Source: Sphagnum magellanicum
Lineage: Eukaryota; Streptophyta; Sphagnopsida; Sphagnales; Sphagnaceae
Reading direction: 5' to 3'
DNA: 64,000 bases
NCBI GenBank assembly: GCA_021904315.1
Contig: CM038920.1
Span: forward strand, 11,532,001 to 11,596,000
Numbering within the stretch: the stretch's first letter is position 1; every line of letters begins with the position of its first letter. A program made the position numbers and the translations under genes. Of the stretch, positions 61,151-64,000 are shown piece after piece. A model generated the notes under the pieces. That model searched no databases. It saw only the letters and a program-made list of their open reading frames with translations, and was not told the DNA's origin.

Positions 61151-62178
61151 CCAACCTCCTCAATAGACTCAAATGTGAGTCTAAGATGAAAACATCGGAA
61201 GAATAGGAAGTTGGATCACACTCCCTAGTTCATAGCACTTTGGGGGTAAAGGGGCATGCTGGAACTCCGGGATGGGACTAGGAAGATTGACAACCACTTC
61301 AATCATTCACATAGACCTACACAAACCAAACAACAAGTTGGTTAGTGCATAGCTGGAGCACTTTTGGTGTTAAGACGAGCCATGAGCAAACTCGAACTCA
61401 CAAGACTCACCACGGCGCAAACTTGGGGGAAGCCACCACTTTCCCACTTATAGTATACTTTGTGCCTCTCCATGAAGCCCAGATCCAAATGACATTTTTG
61501 GGAGTCCCGAAACTCCCAAAGTTGGGACTCCCACGACTTTGGGGCCCCATAATTTTGCGTGCAGACCTCTGATTGAGATGAGGTTTGAAGCAAAGTTGTA
61601 GCCCTCATCGAGAGCTTTCTCACGATATGTGGCATGCCACCTACACATAAGGAAATCGGGTCGATTCTTGACTTTTAGTGGTCGGGAGTCAAACTACCAA
61701 TTTGACTCCCAACCTTTCTTTTGGCCATAACTTGTGTTTCAGATGTCCAAATAATAGTTCAAAGCAGATCCGAACCCCAACCCATATAGGTGCTACCCAT
61801 TGTAGTTCAAGCCTTTACTTACACCCCAAACCCAATTAGAAACAAAATCAATACAATGTGAAAAATGAATGAACCCATGGATTATCTAAATCCATGAACA
61901 TGAAATCAAAAGCCAACATTGTATACCAAATGAAGTTTTAATGTGAACTGAAGACATGCCAACCACCATATAAAAAGTACACTCATAAAAAATGAATGAT
62001 TTTTTTCATCGTCATGACTTAGCATATGAAATTCAAATATAGAAACCTCAATACATAATGGTTTCAAACTAGCAACTAGCCCTTGATGCATCCACTTAGT
62101 AGTAGTTTATATTAAACTTATTCATGTAATTGAATTGTAGAGTTGAACATTAACACCATATTGCAACTAGCTTTCATT
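61151..62178. other. GC-richer spacer between two TE remnants, unrecognised
   Basis: About 61200-61830 is richer in GC than the surroundings and contains an 'actccca' palindromic theme near 61500-61535. It could be LTR-derived, but no second copy is present to prove it. No coding domain is seen. Confidence 0.4.
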
Positions 62179-64000
62179 TCATTGACACATAGTAATGTAG
62201 AATGGGAAAGGTTCCGATGAATAGAAATTTTGCACATACATCCAAACCACAAGGTCTAGGTGAATGGTTAGACAATCTTGAATCTTTGATTTAACGAAGG
62301 CAAGGTTGGAAAAGGTGTGCTTATCCTTCACATTGCCCAACACCATGACAATGCACAACTTCACTATAATAAACCATTCATAAAAACATTGGTTTAAAAT
62401 TACATTGGATTTGAGCTTCTTCCATAATCATATATCAAATTGCAACATGGATAGGCAATATGGTGGCTTGATTTTGCATGGTGAGTTTGGAAAAGGCAGA
62501 TTGTTCATAAAAAAAGGCCCGATTTAATACTAACCCACAAAAAGTATCAAAAAACCCCCAAACCTTGGGGATGCCCAAAATGTGCATGAATAATAGGCAA
62601 GTGGCCTAGAAATGTTGTTTCCACTTCTAAAGCCAACCAATATTGAAGGTAGATCACCCAAGTTGCATTCAACAACTCCTTGTTGGAAATCACTTCACCA
62701 ACTCACAATAAAACTTATAAGAACCTATGACTACTATTGGACACTTTTCACGCGTGATTCAACACTCTTTGGTCACCAAGTTCATAATCTTTGTGATTAC
62801 ATTTGTGACATGCAAGATATAGAACTTACCACTAAAATAAAATGTAACATACTCAATCCCAATGGTAGATTATGTCCACCAAATCAAGCACAAGTTGTTT
62901 ATTGATGTGTTCCATTAGATCATGGGGGGAAAAATTGTTGAATTGACTACATCATTGAACTTTCATAATACATTGCACATAGATATGTTCTAACTAATTT
63001 GAAAGTAGAAACAAAGTTGCAAATGAAGGTCCCACACCCCTAGGCAAGTTTGGATAGACCTTGCCCCAATTTAAGAAGGGGAAAAACACAAACAAGGCCC
63101 AATAGGGTTTCAAAACACATAAAAACTCACAATTGGTTTTTGTGATGTCAATTATTGCATTATTTGGTGCCATCTTCACAACCAAACCCTACATTCACTC
63201 AAGACCCACTTGAAAGGTGACAACATAAAAATCCAATGAATCTTAATATTCTTGAAATTTTTGTTATTTTTGCACTTCAAGAGTTCAACCAACTTGCTTG
63301 CTTCAAAAGCCCAATCAAGGTTGTGGGTGAAATAATTATAGATACCAACAAGCAACAATTTGATCTTGGACACCAATCTTAGACTATTGATAGTTCGAAT
63401 TACTAAGTTTGTGTGGTGTGCCATGTTGTTCACATCACACACAAAAGGAATGTGTTTTTGCATTAACTCTACAGTGACACCAAATTTGACACCTTGAAGT
63501 GTTGTCATTCCATATACCCCAAAGCAAACAAGTTTATTTGTCACTTTTGTTTTGTTCATCCCACCAAAGTCAATGAGGCTTTGCACAATTAAACATGTCA
63601 AATTATTGTCAAATTCTTAAAGGTTGCACCATCAATAACTTGTAATTGTAGGTTTAATAAAGTTGGAATCCTCCTCCACTACTCAACCACATACACATGA
63701 ATAAATTATCAAGCTTGGTTATCAAGGGTTATCACCTCATCACAACTCACCAAGATAAATTGATTTTTTTTAATATCAACTTTTATAGTTCACAAGATTA
63801 TGTTGGGCATTGCTTCAACCATGGACCAACCCACTATATTTAAATATTATTTTTAGGGATAATTATCAGCTTTCAAAAATTGAAAAAAACTCTTTAAGCT
63901 TTCAAAATTTGTCATGGGCTCGCCTTGTTGAAGCAAAAGGAATATTGAAACAAACCTTAAATATTTCTTTTTTTTCTTTGCCTTGTTGCCATTTGCAACC
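62179..64000 (-). pseudogene. hAT-type, ZNF862-like transposase-derived pseudogene
   Basis: Minus-strand pieces, in N-to-C order, match the ZNF862-like/DUF4371 class of hAT transposase proteins. LLQQGEPMTNFE lies near 63930; SCDEVITLDNQ near 63740; FGVTVELMQKHIPFV, MAHHTNLVIRT and WIFMLSPFKWVLSE in the open frame 63601-63176; and, after a frame change, VVKMAPNNAIIDITKTNCEFL (63185-62994). LEHINKQLVLDLVDIIYHWD follows near 62900. The C-terminal hAT dimerisation segment (KDKHTFSNLAF ... HLDLVVWMYVQNFYSSEPFPFY) is at 62364-62179. Several stops and frame slips break it. The 5' end and any terminal inverted repeat lie beyond the window. Host-domesticated versions of this family exist, but this copy is decayed. 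Confidence 0.82.

Overview
The window is a piece of a large, AT-rich and repeat-laden plant nuclear genome. Three genes with plant-type content stand out as compact GC-richer islands: an AP2/ERF transcription factor, a condensation-domain acyltransferase and a MALE STERILITY2-type fatty acyl reductase. The multi-exon genes have GT-AG introns (one probable GC-AG) of roughly 120-500 bp. Almost everything between them is decayed transposable-element and repeat sequence. The lineage is inferred only: a chromodomain-bearing Ty3/gypsy remnant, a ZNF862-like hAT transposase remnant and amplified FCP1-like phosphatase pseudogenes would fit a non-seed vascular plant such as a fern, but a gymnosperm is not excluded.

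Layout. 1-13.3 kb: AT-rich intergenic DNA holding one chromovirus remnant (minus, 9.2-10.6 kb). 13.7-16.4 kb: promoter region with GA/CT microsatellites, then the intronless RAP2.11/ERN-like AP2/ERF gene (plus). 16.78-17.06 kb: a long imperfect foldback between two convergent genes, a candidate small-RNA precursor. 17.4-21.6 kb: a five-exon acyltransferase (minus, 579 aa) with a probable 5' non-coding exon near 21.5 kb. 21.9-31.6 kb: repeats, including two adjacent copies of a ~350 bp dispersed repeat. 31.6-33.6 kb: two head-to-tail FCP1-like HAD-phosphatase pseudogenes (minus), then a 50-bp satellite. 38.3-40.0 kb: 106-bp and 22-bp tandem repeats. 40.15-42.44 kb: an unidentified coiled-coil reading frame (minus) that keeps one frame for about 2.3 kb despite roughly thirty stop codons, with a 50-bp foldback at its 5' end. 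47.1-54.5 kb: a ten-exon fatty acyl reductase (plus, 800 aa) and its leader. 55.8 kb: a 64-bp tandem repeat. 59.7-61.1 kb: a truncated Ty1/copia gag-protease remnant (plus). 62.2-64.0 kb: a hAT transposase-derived pseudogene (minus) that runs off the window end.

The exon models of the acyltransferase and the reductase were built by hand; their joined lengths (1740 and 2403 nt) are exact multiples of three with no internal stop, which supports them strongly. No functional link between the three genes is visible. The reductase and the acyltransferase could both touch acyl lipid or wall-polymer chemistry, but that is only a thought. The least explained object is the 2.3 kb stop-riddled, frame-conserved ORF at 40.15-42.44 kb; the most testable is the foldback at 16.78-17.06 kb.
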